Origin: Prochlorococcus sp. AG-363-P01
GTDB lineage: Bacteria > Cyanobacteriota > Cyanobacteriia > PCC-6307 > Cyanobiaceae
Assembly: GCA_003278225.1 (NCBI GenBank)
Contig: QCGC01000004.1
Coordinates: forward strand, 24,588-88,587
Direction: 5' to 3'
Length of the DNA stretch: 64,000 nt
Positions 1 to 9,566 of this stretch are shown here, in pieces. The translations under genes were made by a program, and so were the position numbers. Position 1 is the stretch's first letter, and every line of letters begins with the position of its first letter. The notes under the pieces were generated by a model, which saw only the letters and a list, made by a program, of their open reading frames with translations, was not told the origin of the DNA and did not search any database.

Positions 1-1083
1 AGGAGGGTTGGGTTCATACAAGCAATTTGCTTGGTCCAATGGGCAACGAGGAGAAACTCCTAAATTTATTGAACTTTGAGTTACACCAGATTGTAGGCGC
101 AATATTGCTGCAGCGCCAATCATTGCAGCATTATCTGTGCAAAAAGATTTTGGGGCCATATAAAGGTGAATACCATTAAGAAGAGATGTCTCAGACATTC
201 TTTGCCTTAAGCGCTTATTTGCAGCAACTCCTCCGACCATTAACAACGTTCTAAGCTCTTGATCCAAAGTGCACCGAATACTCCTCTCAACCAACACCTC
301 AGCCACAATGTTTTCAAAACTTGCCGCCAAGTCCTCTAATGGCAACTTACTAGAAGAAGATTTGAGAGCTTGTACTTGCCTGAGCATTGCTGTTTTCAAT
401 CCACTAAATGAAAAATCATATGGATAAAACCCTCCTTCAGGCCTGGAGACCTTCCCCTTTGGCAATAAAAAAGCCATAGGGTTCCCAGTAATCGCCAAAT
501 TTTCTATCGCAGGCCCACCTGGATAAGAGAAGCCCAACAAACGAGCAACCTTGTCAAAAGCTTCGCCTGCAGCATCATCATGGCTTCTTCCCAGCCTTTT
601 AAATTCACAATTTTTGCTTACTTGTATCAACTCTGTATGACCTCCACTAACAAGCAAAACAATATAAGGAGGTTTAGGAGGCTCTTTACTCAAAAAAACT
701 GAAGCAAGATGACCTTCTAAGTGGTGAATTCCTAGAAATGGCTTTTGATGCAGTGCTGCCAGTGTTCTCCCAGTCACTGAGCCAACTAAAAGGGCCCCTG
801 CCAAACCAGGCGCAACAGTTGATGCAATGGCGTCTATCTCTTCAATCAATATTCCTGATTGAACCAAGGCTTGTTCAACAAGCAAAGGTAAAGACTCTAA
901 ATGTCTCCTAGAGGCAATTTCCGGAACTACCCCTCCCCACTTAGCATGTTCATCTATTTGGGAGGCTACGAGATTAGCCTTTACATGAAAGCTTCCCTGT
1001 TCAAAACAGACCAATGCTACTGCTGACTCGTCACAACTTGTTTCGAGCGCCAGTATTGTTTGAGCTTTAGGGTTGTATTTCAT
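1..1083 (-). CDS. tsaD: tRNA N6-threonylcarbamoyladenosine transferase TsaD (3' end cut by window)
   Basis: TsaD transfers the threonylcarbamoyl group to A37 of ANN-decoding tRNAs in the cytoplasm, with TsaB and TsaE. The reading frame is open from an ATG at 1083 down to base 1 without a stop, so 361 codons are visible, about the full family length, and the stop must lie just outside. Visible family features include the N-terminal [13 protein letters not shown]ase motif, the metal-binding HHLEGH motif and a glycine-rich [10 protein letters not shown] stretch. It diverges from psaF, with only about 60 bases between the two starts. The assignment is secure; only the C-terminus is unseen. Confidence 0.95.
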   Translation of the reverse strand, partial: MKYNPKAQTILALETSCDESAVALVCFEQGSFHVKANLVASQIDEHAKWGGVVPEIASRRHLESLPLLVEQALVQSGILIEEIDAIASTVAPGLAGALLVGSVTGRTLAALHQKPFLGIHHLEGHLASVFLSKEPPKPPYIVLLVSGGHTELIQVSKNCEFKRLGRSHDDAAGEAFDKVARLLGFSYPGGPAIENLAITGNPMAFLLPKGKVSRPEGGFYPYDFSFSGLKTAMLRQVQALKSSSSKLPLEDLAASFENIVAEVLVERSIRCTLDQELRTLLMVGGVAANKRLRQRMSETSLLNGIHLYMAPKSFCTDNAAMIGAAAILRLQSGVTQSSINLGVSPRCPLDQANCLYEPNPP

Positions 1084-1145
1084 TTAACTTAAGTGATGTG
1101 ACATCCTGCTCTTTAGTGAGCAGCTCTAAAAAGGAATCGAAACTA

Positions 1146-1721
1146 ATGCGTCGTCTATTCGCCATTCTGATATCGGCTTTCCTTGTTGTTGGTTTTGCCC
1201 CATTAGCAAACGCCGCACCTGGACCTGCATTAAATGCAGATAGAGCTGACACTACTTTCACTGAGTCAGGGCTTTCCCTTTGTTCTGAGAATGCCCGCTT
1301 TCAGGAGCGAGCTAGCACTGCCTCTGATGCACAAGCAGTTGCTCGCTTTGAACGTTATGGTCATGCCAACTGTGGGGATGATGGGTTACCTCATCTAATT
1401 ATTGCAGCAACAATTGATCCATTTGGAGCTCTCGCTATGAGAGGCCAAGAAGGAAATGTCCTAATTCCTGCTCACATCTTTGTTGGTGTCTGCGGCATAA
1501 TTGGATGGGCTGGCAGAGAGTATCTACAAATGGCCCGCAAATCAGGAGATGCTGCTGACAAAGAAATTTTCATTGACTCTGAACTTTTACAGAAAGCTTT
1601 AATAAAAGGCGCGCAATGGCCATTTGCAGCTAACTCTGAAGGACGTTCTGGACAGTTGCGTGAAAGTAACAAGAACATAACCACCTCTCCGGAGTCTGAT
1701 TACAGCAATGTGCCTTTTTAG
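1146..1721 (+). CDS. psaF: Photosystem I subunit III PsaF
   Basis: PsaF is the lumen-facing PSI subunit linked to electron-donor docking (plastocyanin or cytochrome c6). The frame is open from 1098, but the ATG at 1146 gives a proper signal peptide: MRRLF, a hydrophobic stretch, then a LANA/A-type cleavage site about 24 residues in. It is also preceded by an AAGGA-like ribosome site. The 191-residue product carries two Cys in the mature N-terminal half (SLCSENARF and HANCGDDGLPHL), the conserved HLI region, and a central membrane segment (HIFVGVCGIIGWAGREYL). It is followed by psaJ 46 bases downstream, the usual psaFJ operon. Confidence 0.95.
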   Translation: MRRLFAILISAFLVVGFAPLANAAPGPALNADRADTTFTESGLSLCSENARFQERASTASDAQAVARFERYGHANCGDDGLPHLIIAATIDPFGALAMRGQEGNVLIPAHIFVGVCGIIGWAGREYLQMARKSGDAADKEIFIDSELLQKALIKGAQWPFAANSEGRSGQLRESNKNITTSPESDYSNVPF

Positions 1722-1767
1722 TTCTAAAAGCAACTATCAAACTATTTCCTAACTTCTTTTATCCCTC

Positions 1768-1905
1768 ATGTCTTTTAAAGCAAAGCACAAAATTTTCAGA
1801 TCAGCACCTGTAATTGGTGCAGGATGGATAGTCGTTACTGCTGGCTATTTAATTGAATTTAACCGTTTCCATCCAGATCTACTATTTCACCCAATGACTT
1901 GGTAG
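1768..1905 (+). CDS. psaJ: Photosystem I subunit IX PsaJ
   Basis: A 45-residue single-span membrane protein starting [20 protein letters not shown] and ending FHPMTW. One helix covers roughly residues 14-30, followed by the [12 protein letters not shown] tail typical of PsaJ. PsaJ packs against PsaF at the PSI periphery. Its position directly after psaF and before a strong terminator supports a two-gene psaFJ transcript. Confidence 0.93.
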   Translation: MSFKAKHKIFRSAPVIGAGWIVVTAGYLIEFNRFHPDLLFHPMTW

Positions 1906-1921
1906 AGAAAGTCATTAATGC

Positions 1922-1975
1922 TTTTTATCCAAAGAAAAAGCCCTCTAGTAAGAGGGCTTTTTCTTTGGATAAAAA
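1922..1975. terminator. Perfect 25-bp hairpin, bidirectional terminator between psaJ and gmk
   Basis: Bases 1922-1946 are the exact reverse complement of 1951-1975, separated by the 4-base loop AGTA. The core is GC-containing (CCCTCT/AGAGGG) and flanked by A/T runs on both arms, so either transcript would end in a stem followed by U residues. It sits between psaJ (plus) and the 3' end of gmk (minus), as expected for a shared terminator. Confidence 0.9.
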
Positions 1976-2012
1976 AATGATAAACCTTGCTCAAACAATC
2001 AGCGATTCGTTT

Positions 2013-2591
2013 CTAATTAAAAGATGAAATTTGCACTTGTAATTCAGCAAGTGCAAATTTCAAATCATCATTGATCACCACCGCATCAAACTCCTGTTGA
2101 GATTGCAACTCCTCTTTTGCTCTAGACAATCTCTGCTTAATTTCACTTTCAGAGTCTGTACCTCTCCCTCTAATTCGCCTCTCAAGCTCTTCGAAGCTGG
2201 GAGGAGCAAGAAAAATCAGTAAAGCCTTAGGAAAACTCTTTCGAATTTGCCTAGCACCTTCAACTTCAATCTCTAATAAAACAGATCTACCACTTTCTAG
2301 TTTCTGTTGAACTTGTTTTCGAGGAGTCCCATAATAATTTCCTGCAAATTTTGCCCACTCTAAAAAACCAGAATTTCTAACAAGCTCTTCGAACTTCTCC
2401 TGCTTTACAAAAAAATAGTGTTTACCATCAACTTCACCCTGTCTAGGAGCTCTTGTAGTAGCAGATACAGAAAGCCAGGTTTCTGGATGAAGCTTTAAAA
2501 ATTGCTTAACTAAAGAGCCTTTTCCTACTCCACTTGGCCCAGTAATAACTATGAGTCTGCAGCTAGGGCTTGAGGGAACCATAACTTGCAT
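2013..2591 (-). CDS. gmk: Guanylate kinase
   Basis: Phosphorylates GMP to GDP with ATP in the cytoplasm. The 192-residue product has the P-loop GPSGVGKGS near residue 18, [19 protein letters not shown] (GMP-binding region), [15 protein letters not shown] and the [21 protein letters not shown] lid region, all in normal order. Length is slightly short of the usual 200-210 but complete. The start could be either the first ATG or MVPSS three codons later. It converges with psaFJ across the shared hairpin and is divergent from rqcH with a 59-base gap. Confidence 0.95.
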   Translation of the reverse strand: MQVMVPSSPSCRLIVITGPSGVGKGSLVKQFLKLHPETWLSVSATTRAPRQGEVDGKHYFFVKQEKFEELVRNSGFLEWAKFAGNYYGTPRKQVQQKLESGRSVLLEIEVEGARQIRKSFPKALLIFLAPPSFEELERRIRGRGTDSESEIKQRLSRAKEELQSQQEFDAVVINDDLKFALAELQVQISSFN

Positions 2592-2650
2592 CAGATCAAA
2601 TCACAGAGTAGGAAAGATTTCATCCTGAGCACAATATACAAAGCAAATAA

Positions 2651-4369
2651 ATGGACAACCAAACACCACAATCAATGGATATAACAACTTTGAAAGCAGT
2701 GCTGTCAGATCTTCGGAAAGTAATTCTACCTAGCTTATTTGAAAGAACTCAACAGCCTGAACCAGGAACAATTCAAGTTGGCTTAAGAACTTTACAAGGA
2801 CTTATATGGCTTGAGATGAGTTGGCAAGCAGATGCACCACGCTTAGTCCAAATCGAGCCGCCATTGAAAGCTGGAACTGAAAGCACTCTCGCTCAGCAAA
2901 TTCATCATGTACTTGGGAAAATGGCGCTTGTTGAAATCAAACAAAATGGATTTGAAAGAATTGTGGAATTTCACCTCGCCAGGCGACCAGGAGAATCTAT
3001 CCAAAGAGTCCTAATACTTGAAATAATGGGGAGGCATAGCAATCTTGTCTTATTAGACTCCAAAAAAAAAATTATCACACTTGGACGACAAATACGTAAT
3101 CATCAATCAAGAGTTAGGCCACTAAGTACAGGAGATTTATATATATCACCACCATGTCTTCAAGGTATAGTACCAAGCACTAAAGAACCCTTTGAAAGAT
3201 GGAAAAGGAGGTTATGCTTACTACCCATCAGTCTAAAAAAAGCTTTAATAGAAAGTTATCAAGGAATTAGTCCTGCTTTGGCACTACAATTAGCTGGTGA
3301 GGAAATCGAATTTGCACAAAATTTGCTTCAACTACCTGTTACCAAGGTATCAAATAAGCAATGGGTTGAACTTTACAATAGGTGGTGCAAATGGTTGGTT
3401 CAAATTGAGCATGAGAAATTCAATCTTTGCTTTGATGGCCCTACTCCCTACAAAGTCTGGAATACAAAAAACTCTCACCCAAGTTCATTAGAAAAAACAA
3501 GCCTTTCTCTTGGGAAATACTATCAAGAAATATTAGGTAAAAAGAAATTCAATTTATTATTCATTGAGCTACAAAATAAACTTAATAAGTTAAAAGGCAA
3601 TGAAGAAAAAAAACTATATGAAAAAGAAAAATTGCTTAAAGAAATTTCTAGAAGCACAGTATTGCAAGATGAAGCAAACAAAATACTGAGTTTAAAATCA
3701 CCTAGTAGTGAATTAATTGACAAGTCACAAAAGCTTTACCGTAAAGCCAAGAAGTTAAGACGGTCTTTACCAGTGGTACAAGAACGTATTGCTCATCACA
3801 AGCAAAGATTGCAAAGCATTGAAGAAAGCAAAGTCTTTCTCAATAATCTTAATTCAAACCAATGGGAAAAAGAAACTGAAAAATTAGAAGGGTTAATTGA
3901 ATTACAACAGGAACTATACGAGTATCAAATATCAACAACTAATCGCAAAGAGACCCAAAAACGTATAAATGTTCAAAAGAAAAAAACACCTAAACCCCTT
4001 TCCATCAAAAGTCCAGGTGGATTAGAGATCCAAATTGGACGCAATCATCGTCAGAATGATTGGATAAGTCTTAAGCAATCTCGTAATGGAGACCTATGGT
4101 TTCATGTCCAGGAGTGTCCAGGTAGTCACGTTATTCTCAAAGCCTCTAATGGAATGGCTGAAGATGAAGATCTTCAAATGGCTGCTGATCTCGCCGCTTA
4201 CTTCAGTAATGCAAAGGGAAGTTTAAAGGTACCTGTTCTAATGGTCCCCACCCATCAGTTGCAAAGGATTCCAGGCACAGCGCCAGGGACAGTTAAATAT
4301 CGTAAAAGCACAATCTGTTGGGGAGAACCTTCTAAAGGAATGGAACATATAAAAGCAAAAAACTCCTAA
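2651..4369 (+). CDS. rqcH: NFACT-family ribosome quality control factor RqcH
   Basis: Bacterial homologue of Rqc2/NEMF. Characterised members bind stalled 50S-peptidyl-tRNA complexes and direct C-terminal alanine tailing. The 572-residue product has an NFACT-N domain (with LEIMGRHSNLVLL around residue 125), a long charged coiled-coil middle (about 290-430) and a C-terminal NFACT-R domain with IGRNHRQNDWISLK and DLWFHVQECPGSHVILKA. Older annotations call this family fibronectin-binding protein A-like, which is misleading in a cyanobacterium. The family assignment is firm; the RQC role here is inferred. Confidence 0.9.
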   Translation: MDNQTPQSMDITTLKAVLSDLRKVILPSLFERTQQPEPGTIQVGLRTLQGLIWLEMSWQADAPRLVQIEPPLKAGTESTLAQQIHHVLGKMALVEIKQNGFERIVEFHLARRPGESIQRVLILEIMGRHSNLVLLDSKKKIITLGRQIRNHQSRVRPLSTGDLYISPPCLQGIVPSTKEPFERWKRRLCLLPISLKKALIESYQGISPALALQLAGEEIEFAQNLLQLPVTKVSNKQWVELYNRWCKWLVQIEHEKFNLCFDGPTPYKVWNTKNSHPSSLEKTSLSLGKYYQEILGKKKFNLLFIELQNKLNKLKGNEEKKLYEKEKLLKEISRSTVLQDEANKILSLKSPSSELIDKSQKLYRKAKKLRRSLPVVQERIAHHKQRLQSIEESKVFLNNLNSNQWEKETEKLEGLIELQQELYEYQISTTNRKETQKRINVQKKKTPKPLSIKSPGGLEIQIGRNHRQNDWISLKQSRNGDLWFHVQECPGSHVILKASNGMAEDEDLQMAADLAAYFSNAKGSLKVPVLMVPTHQLQRIPGTAPGTVKYRKSTICWGEPSKGMEHIKAKNS

Positions 4370-4384
4370 GCTGAAAGAAGATAA

Positions 4385-5215
4385 GTGCATCCTTTCCTGA
4401 ACCCTCCTAAAGACAAACAAAAATCGGTTTTACCGCCCCCTAAATCAATTCCCCTTAAAAACAAGGCAAATATCGATACGCCATCACAAGATATAGAAAT
4501 GCCTTTAGTAGACCATCTAGAGGAACTGCGCGGGAGAGTACTGAAAAGTCTAATTGCTGTTCTTTTAGCTGCAGGTATCAGCCTGTTATTTGTGAGGCCT
4601 ATTGTTCGCCTGCTAGAAGCTCCTGCCGGAACGATCCGATTCCTTCAACTCGCACCAGGAGAATTTCTATTTGTATCTATAAAAGTTGCTGGGTATACAG
4701 GCCTAACAATCGCTCTCCCTTATATCCTCTTTCAAGGCTTGGCTTTCGTTTTACCAGGACTTACACAAAGAGAGCGAAGATTAATAGCCCCTGCTGTAGC
4801 CGGGTCTGCAATATTATTTCTAGCAGGATTGTTTTTTGCGTGGTGGGCATTAGTTCCTGCAGCACTAAGTTTTCTAGTTAGTTATGGCGCAGATGTTGTT
4901 GAACCTATTTGGTCCATCGAACGCTACTTAGACTTTGTACTACTCCTAATGCTGGCAACAGGCTTGGCATTTCAACTTCCAGTATTGCAACTTGTTTTAG
5001 GTGCGTTGGGTCTATTGCGATGGAGGCAAATGCTTTCAGCATGGAGATGGGTTGTAATGTCATCAGCTATTGCAGGAGCTGTATTAACTCCATCAACCGA
5101 TCCAATAACAATGTTGCTATTAGCCTCTGCAATAACAATATTGTTTCTAATTGGAGTTGGGTTAGTCGCTATTACCGATCAATTTCAACAAAAACTTCCT
5201 ACGCAAGAGAATTAA
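4385..5215 (+). CDS. tatC: Sec-independent translocase subunit TatC
   Basis: Core receptor of the twin-arginine export system in thylakoid or plasma membrane. The conserved TatC start motif MPLVDHLEELRGRVLKS is followed by six predicted membrane segments and the LPYILFQGLAFVLPGLTQRERR loop. The frame starts at a GTG at 4385, giving a proline/lysine-rich 38-residue leader before the core. An ATG at 4499 would give a 238-residue protein without it. Homologues often carry a variable polar leader, so I keep the long form with doubt. petC, whose product has a twin-arginine N-terminus, lies 253 bases downstream. Confidence 0.92.
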   Translation: MHPFLNPPKDKQKSVLPPPKSIPLKNKANIDTPSQDIEMPLVDHLEELRGRVLKSLIAVLLAAGISLLFVRPIVRLLEAPAGTIRFLQLAPGEFLFVSIKVAGYTGLTIALPYILFQGLAFVLPGLTQRERRLIAPAVAGSAILFLAGLFFAWWALVPAALSFLVSYGADVVEPIWSIERYLDFVLLLMLATGLAFQLPVLQLVLGALGLLRWRQMLSAWRWVVMSSAIAGAVLTPSTDPITMLLLASAITILFLIGVGLVAITDQFQQKLPTQEN

Positions 5216-5441
5216 CTTCCCAGGACAAATAATTCAATGGGAAACAATTTCGAAATCAACTGTAAGAGCAGATCATCCTTTACAACCAATTACAAATCCA
5301 ATCAGCCCATCCCTTTATCGGCTCTCAAAAAGAAGTTATGAATCTAAAACTCCTTGCAGAAACCTTGTATCTGAATGAAAAGAAAAAGATAAAGAGAGGT
5401 TTTTATAAAGCCCAAAGGACCTTCACAGTCCATAATGGTGT

Positions 5442-5460
5442 TCATTGTGACCTCATTGTG
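5442..5460. promoter_or_regulatory. Two 8-bp direct repeats one helical turn apart upstream of petC
   Basis: TCATTGTG occurs at 5442-5449 and again at 5453-5460, an 11-base spacing, ending 8 bases before the petC ATG. Two same-face direct repeats could be an operator or a translational control site. No known factor is assigned, and chance cannot be excluded. Confidence 0.3.
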
Positions 5461-5468
5461 CATCAGTC

Positions 5469-6005
5469 ATGACACAAATGCCCGCCTCAGATGTGCCTTC
5501 AATGGGTCGCAGGCAATTCATGAACTTGCTCACATTTGGAACAGTCACAGGAGTAGCTCTTGGAGCGCTTTATCCAGTTAGCCAATATTTCACTCCAGTC
5601 AGAGCTGGAGGAAGCAGTGGTGGAACAACTGCCAAAGATGAGCTAGGCAACCCAATCACAGCAACTGGGTGGCTATCCAACCACCCAGCTGGCGATCGCA
5701 GTCTTGTTCAAGGATTAAAGGGAGACCCAACTTATTTAGTCGTTCAAGAAGCTGAATCAATTAGCAACTTTGGGATCAATGCGATTTGTACACATTTAGG
5801 TTGTGTCGTCCCATGGAACTCAGGAGCTAATAAGTTCATTTGCCCTTGTCATGGAAGCCAATACGACACAAATGGAAAAGTTGTTAGAGGGCCTGCACCA
5901 CTATCACTTGCTATCGCCCATGTCTCTGTCGAAGATGACAACGTATTAATCAGTCAATGGACCGAAACAGATTTCCGTACAGGTGATAAACCATGGTGGA
6001 ATTAA
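5469..6005 (+). CDS. petC: Cytochrome b6f Rieske iron-sulfur subunit PetC
   Basis: Carries the high-potential [2Fe-2S] cluster that takes electrons from plastoquinol in the b6f complex. The 178-residue product has a GRRQFM twin-arginine-type N-terminus followed by a membrane segment (about 18-38). The cluster motifs are CTHLGC (Cys107, His109, Cys112) and CPCHGS (Cys125, Cys127, His128). All ligands are present. It is followed by petA after 46 bases, the standard petCA operon, and preceded by tatC, whose product family membrane-targets Rieske proteins. Confidence 0.97.
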   Translation: MTQMPASDVPSMGRRQFMNLLTFGTVTGVALGALYPVSQYFTPVRAGGSSGGTTAKDELGNPITATGWLSNHPAGDRSLVQGLKGDPTYLVVQEAESISNFGINAICTHLGCVVPWNSGANKFICPCHGSQYDTNGKVVRGPAPLSLAIAHVSVEDDNVLISQWTETDFRTGDKPWWN

Positions 6006-6051
6006 TCATCCCTGTGCAAACTTCTTCAATACCTATTACTTAACCAACCCC

Positions 6052-6984
6052 ATGAGTCGTTTAATAACCTTTCTTTTGAGTTCAATGTTGATAGGCATAT
6101 CAATGCTTATCAGTCCATCAGCCAGCTGGGCTTACCCCTTTTGGGCACAACAAAACTATGAAAACCCCAGGGAAGCAACTGGAAAAATAGTTTGTGCCAA
6201 CTGCCATTTAGCCAATATGACAACACAAGCAGAGGTACCCCAATCTGTTGGTGCTGACAAAGTATTTACTGCTGCAGTCAAAGTCCCCTACAAGAATGGG
6301 ACTAAAGAAATAGGAGCTGATGGTAGTGAAGTTCCCTTACAAGTTGGTGCAGTAGTAATGCTTCCTGATGGATTCAAACTAGCTCCGCAGGATAGATGGA
6401 CTGACAAGATTAGAGAGGAAACAAAGGGTGTTTACTTCACTCAATACAGCGAAGAGAAAGAAAACATAATCCTTGTTGGTCCTATCCCAGGAGATCAAAA
6501 CAAAGAAATTATCTTTCCTATCCTCTCTCCTGATCCTTCTACAAATAGCAATATTCACTTTGGCAAGTATTCAATTCATGTTGGAGGCAATAGAGGAAGA
6601 GGGCAGGTTTATCCCACTGGCGAAAAAAGTAATAACACCGCATTTACAGCAACCAAAGCTGGAACAATTACTTCAATTGAGCCAGGTGAAAATAATTCCC
6701 AAGTAATCAATATAACAACCAAAGACGGAGAGTCGATTACCGAAACTATTCCAGTTGGTCCAAAACTAATTGTACAAGTTGATTCAAAAGTCAATGCAGG
6801 TCAACCTCTAACAATCGATCCAAATGTAGGAGGATTTGGTCAAGTAGATACTGAGGTAGTTCTTCAAAGTCCCGCCAGAGTAATTGGGCTACTTATTTTC
6901 TTTATGGGCGTAACACTATCTCAAATTATGCTTGTTCTCAAAAAGAAACAAGTTGAGAAAGTTCAATCAGCAGAAGGAATCTGA
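6052..6984 (+). CDS. petA: Cytochrome f PetA
   Basis: c-type haem subunit of b6f, passing electrons to plastocyanin or cytochrome c6. The open frame begins at 5983 inside petC, but the ATG at 6052 gives a normal signal peptide ([15 protein letters not shown] to SASWA). Mature sequence starts YPFWAQQNY, where the Tyr amino group is the axial haem ligand in the family. CANCH is the haem attachment site. A C-terminal membrane anchor ([20 protein letters not shown]) ends in a KKKQVEKVQ stromal tail. 310 residues, complete. Confidence 0.97.
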   Translation: MSRLITFLLSSMLIGISMLISPSASWAYPFWAQQNYENPREATGKIVCANCHLANMTTQAEVPQSVGADKVFTAAVKVPYKNGTKEIGADGSEVPLQVGAVVMLPDGFKLAPQDRWTDKIREETKGVYFTQYSEEKENIILVGPIPGDQNKEIIFPILSPDPSTNSNIHFGKYSIHVGGNRGRGQVYPTGEKSNNTAFTATKAGTITSIEPGENNSQVINITTKDGESITETIPVGPKLIVQVDSKVNAGQPLTIDPNVGGFGQVDTEVVLQSPARVIGLLIFFMGVTLSQIMLVLKKKQVEKVQSAEGI

Positions 6985-7013
6985 AATACACTTATTTAAA
7001 CTTCCATTAATAA

Positions 7014-7928
7014 ATGGGAGTACTGCTATCAACCTTTATGTCACCGGGCTCTGAGTTTTTACGACTCGGACCTTTTATAGTTCGTTGGTACGGACTACTA
7101 ATAGCAATAGCAGTATTAATAGGTCTTAACTTGTCTAGCAAGCTTGCAAATCAAAGAGGGTTAAAGAATGGTCTTATCAGCGACTTGCTGCCCTTACTTG
7201 TCCTATCTTCAATAATTGGGGCAAGAATATATTATGTAAGTTTCGAATGGCGCAACTATAGCGGTACTAATTTTTGGAGTTCAATAAATCTTTTTGGGCT
7301 CACAATCCCCATACCAAGTGCAATAGAAATTTGGGGAGGTGGCATAGCAATTCATGGGGCCTTAATTGGGGGAACCATTTCTGTACTACTATTTTGCCGA
7401 TTAAGAGGACAAAATTTTTGGAATGTCCTTGATGTTCTTTTACCCTCGGTTGCACTTGGTCAAGCTATAGGTAGATGGGGGAATTTCTTTAACAACGAAG
7501 CATTTGGTATTCCAACCAATTTGCCTTGGAAGTTATTCATTCCTTATGTCTATAGACCTGAAATATTTTCTTTACAAAAATACTTTCATCCAACATTTCT
7601 TTATGAATCAATTTGGAATCTTTTGATTTTTTCTATTTTAATTTTCCTATTCAAATTTTCCATAAATGGTCAAATAATTCTTCCGCCAGGAGTATTAAGC
7701 TGTATATATTTGATAACTTATAGCATTGGCAGGTTCTGGATAGAAGGACTTCGCATTGACCCTCTTTGTTTAGGTGGCCTCCCACCTTTCTGTGAAGGTG
7801 GTCTTCGCATGGCTCAAGTCATTAGCGTTTTTCTATTTGCGATAGGAATTTTTGGCCTTTGGTGGCTTTACAGTTCTAGAAACAAAATTCCTTTAGTCGC
7901 CAAAATACAAAATAAGAGGTTCAAATGA
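7014..7928 (+). CDS. lgt: Prolipoprotein diacylglyceryl transferase
   Basis: Adds diacylglycerol to the lipobox Cys of prelipoproteins in the plasma membrane. The 304-residue multi-span protein shows [18 protein letters not shown] at the N-terminus, [13 protein letters not shown], and the Lgt signature [13 protein letters not shown]. The start at 7014 is 29 bases after petA, so it may be read through from petCA. A start at Met9 is also possible. It overlaps cobM by four bases (ATGA), indicating coupled translation. At least two lipoprotein candidates in this window (27878-28870 and 30777-31238) would be substrates. Confidence 0.95.
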   Translation: MGVLLSTFMSPGSEFLRLGPFIVRWYGLLIAIAVLIGLNLSSKLANQRGLKNGLISDLLPLLVLSSIIGARIYYVSFEWRNYSGTNFWSSINLFGLTIPIPSAIEIWGGGIAIHGALIGGTISVLLFCRLRGQNFWNVLDVLLPSVALGQAIGRWGNFFNNEAFGIPTNLPWKLFIPYVYRPEIFSLQKYFHPTFLYESIWNLLIFSILIFLFKFSINGQIILPPGVLSCIYLITYSIGRFWIEGLRIDPLCLGGLPPFCEGGLRMAQVISVFLFAIGIFGLWWLYSSRNKIPLVAKIQNKRFK

Positions 7929-8692
7929 AACCAATCTCTATTGTTGGAGCAGGTCCTGGTGCTAAGGATCTAATGACGATAAGGGCTCTCGAGCGAATAA
8001 AACAGGCTGAAGTATTAATCTGGACAGATTCATTAATCCCTCCTGAGATTTCCTTATTGGCCCCGAAAAGTTGTGAGCGAATAACAACAAGTTCCTTAAC
8101 ACTTGAAGAAATTCTTCCATTGCTAATAGACAGGTACAAAAAAGGGAAGAAAGTAGTAAGGCTGCATGATGGAGACCCTTGTCTGTATGGTGCACTTTCT
8201 GAACAAATCTGTGGGCTAATCGAGGCAAATATAGAAGTAGAAGTAGTGCCCGGAGTAAGTGCCTATCAAGCAACTGCTGCTGCTTTAAATACTGAGTTAA
8301 CAATCCCTGGCCTAATCCAAACAATAATAATTAGTAGAGCTTCTGGAAGAACAGGAACTCCAGAGAGGGAACGCTTGGAGAACCTTGCCTCGCTTGGAGC
8401 TTCATTATGCTTATACCTAAGCGCACGCCACGTAACAGAAACAGAACAGACACTACTAAAATATTATTCACCAGAAACACCTGTAGCTATAGGTTATAGA
8501 GTTAGCTGGGAAGATCAATGGTTAAAAGTAGTACCACTTAGAGAAATGGCTTCCACCTCAATCAAACGTAGATTGATAAGAACAACTCTCTATATCATTA
8601 GCCCTGCTTTCACAAAAACTAAAACCCGTTCAAAACTATATGCACCTAAGCATTCCCACCTCTTTCGCAGCCCTAAAAAAAATCTTGGTTAA
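7925..8692 (+). CDS. cobM: Precorrin-4 C11-methyltransferase CobM
   Basis: SAM-dependent methylation at C-11 of the corrin precursor. The 255-residue product has the N-terminal [18 protein letters not shown] glycine-rich SAM motif, [17 protein letters not shown], and [18 protein letters not shown], all typical of CobM/CbiF. It starts within the last codons of lgt. A cobT-like gene at 28892-30091 supports a full cobamide pathway in this organism. Substrate specificity among corrin methyltransferases is inferred from the match to CobM-type motifs. Confidence 0.92.
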   Translation: MKPISIVGAGPGAKDLMTIRALERIKQAEVLIWTDSLIPPEISLLAPKSCERITTSSLTLEEILPLLIDRYKKGKKVVRLHDGDPCLYGALSEQICGLIEANIEVEVVPGVSAYQATAAALNTELTIPGLIQTIIISRASGRTGTPERERLENLASLGASLCLYLSARHVTETEQTLLKYYSPETPVAIGYRVSWEDQWLKVVPLREMASTSIKRRLIRTTLYIISPAFTKTKTRSKLYAPKHSHLFRSPKKNLG

Positions 8693-8855
8693 AACTTTAC
8701 CTAAATAAATAAGAGACCTTAGGCATTCACTAATAAATTAAATGAGAATTTAAGTATTATAAGCCAATCCAAAAAAATTATTAATGCAAATAGATATAGA
8801 AATAGCAGTATCTGGACCCTTTACAAGGCTCTTAAAATAAATATGAGTACCTTTA

Positions 8856-9560
8856 ATGAATCTTGGCGTGCAGAACATGCAAGATCAGTGCAGCAATCAA
8901 GAAGAAGCCGTTTACTCACTGAATCCATTGCATAGGATTGGAGGCTTGCTAAGGACGGCAAGAGAGGAGAGAAATTTGTCAATAGAAGATCTGGCAGGGA
9001 GTCTTCGCATTGGGAAAGAACAACTGATAGCTCTAGAGAATGGTGATGCAGAACTTTTGCCAGAAGAAGTATTTATAAAGGCAATGATTAGAAGGATTGC
9101 AGAGCGTTTACAATTAGAGCCAAAGGTTCTTATGGATGAGTTCCAAAAAAATAATAATCTAGTCATTAATAGTGAGGAAGTTCAAATAGAAAAAACAAAG
9201 TCCTTAAAAACTTTGCTTCAAATTCCAAGTTGGGCTTTATTTGCCGGATTAATTGCCTTAATCACTTCTGGAATAGCAATCAAATACATAAAGGATTCAA
9301 GAAATCAAAACAATACAAGTTATCTAGAGTCTCTAGATTTAATATCTCAAAAAAAACAGGCTTTGAAATCTGGATATCATATTGTAGCTCCAGGTCAGAC
9401 TTTATTTATGATATCAAAGTTTCATAACATCCCTTTGGAAAAGCTAGTAGAAATCAACAACTTAAATAATCCTAATAAACTAAAAGTAGGGACGAAACTT
9501 TCACTAAAAGCTTCTAAAAAGGATAAAATCAAGTTAAGCATATCTAATAAGAACCAATAA
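8856..9560 (+). CDS. RodZ-like HTH membrane protein with C-terminal LysM domain
   Basis: A 234-residue protein with three parts. A helix-turn-helix (about 27-95) has the RIGGLLRTAREERNLSIEDL start typical of RodZ/HTH_25. One membrane segment spans about 125-145 (WALFAGLIALITSGIAIKYI). The C-terminal LysM domain (about 174-217) reads YHIVAPGQTLFMISKFHNIP and ends KVGTKLSL. LysM binds peptidoglycan, so the layout suggests a cytoplasmic scaffold tied to the wall. RodZ normally ends in a beta-sandwich (DUF4115), not LysM. It converges on ppx with a 6-base gap. Function is inferred from architecture. Confidence 0.75.
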   Translation: MNLGVQNMQDQCSNQEEAVYSLNPLHRIGGLLRTAREERNLSIEDLAGSLRIGKEQLIALENGDAELLPEEVFIKAMIRRIAERLQLEPKVLMDEFQKNNNLVINSEEVQIEKTKSLKTLLQIPSWALFAGLIALITSGIAIKYIKDSRNQNNTSYLESLDLISQKKQALKSGYHIVAPGQTLFMISKFHNIPLEKLVEINNLNNPNKLKVGTKLSLKASKKDKIKLSISNKNQ

Positions 9561-9566
9561 ATCCAA

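Noticed and set aside
4909..5232. 107-codon plus-strand frame inside tatC
   Set aside because: Different frame of a six-span TatC; its Cys/Asn/Ser-rich composition is typical of shadows.
7962..8324. 120-codon minus-strand frame opposite cobM
   Set aside because: Lies wholly inside a well-supported gene, is low-complexity (Leu/His-rich), and shows no family motif.
8841..8933. 30-codon frame (MSTFNESWRAEHARS...) overlapping the RodZ-like gene start
   Set aside because: Out of frame with the HTH protein, very short and without other support.
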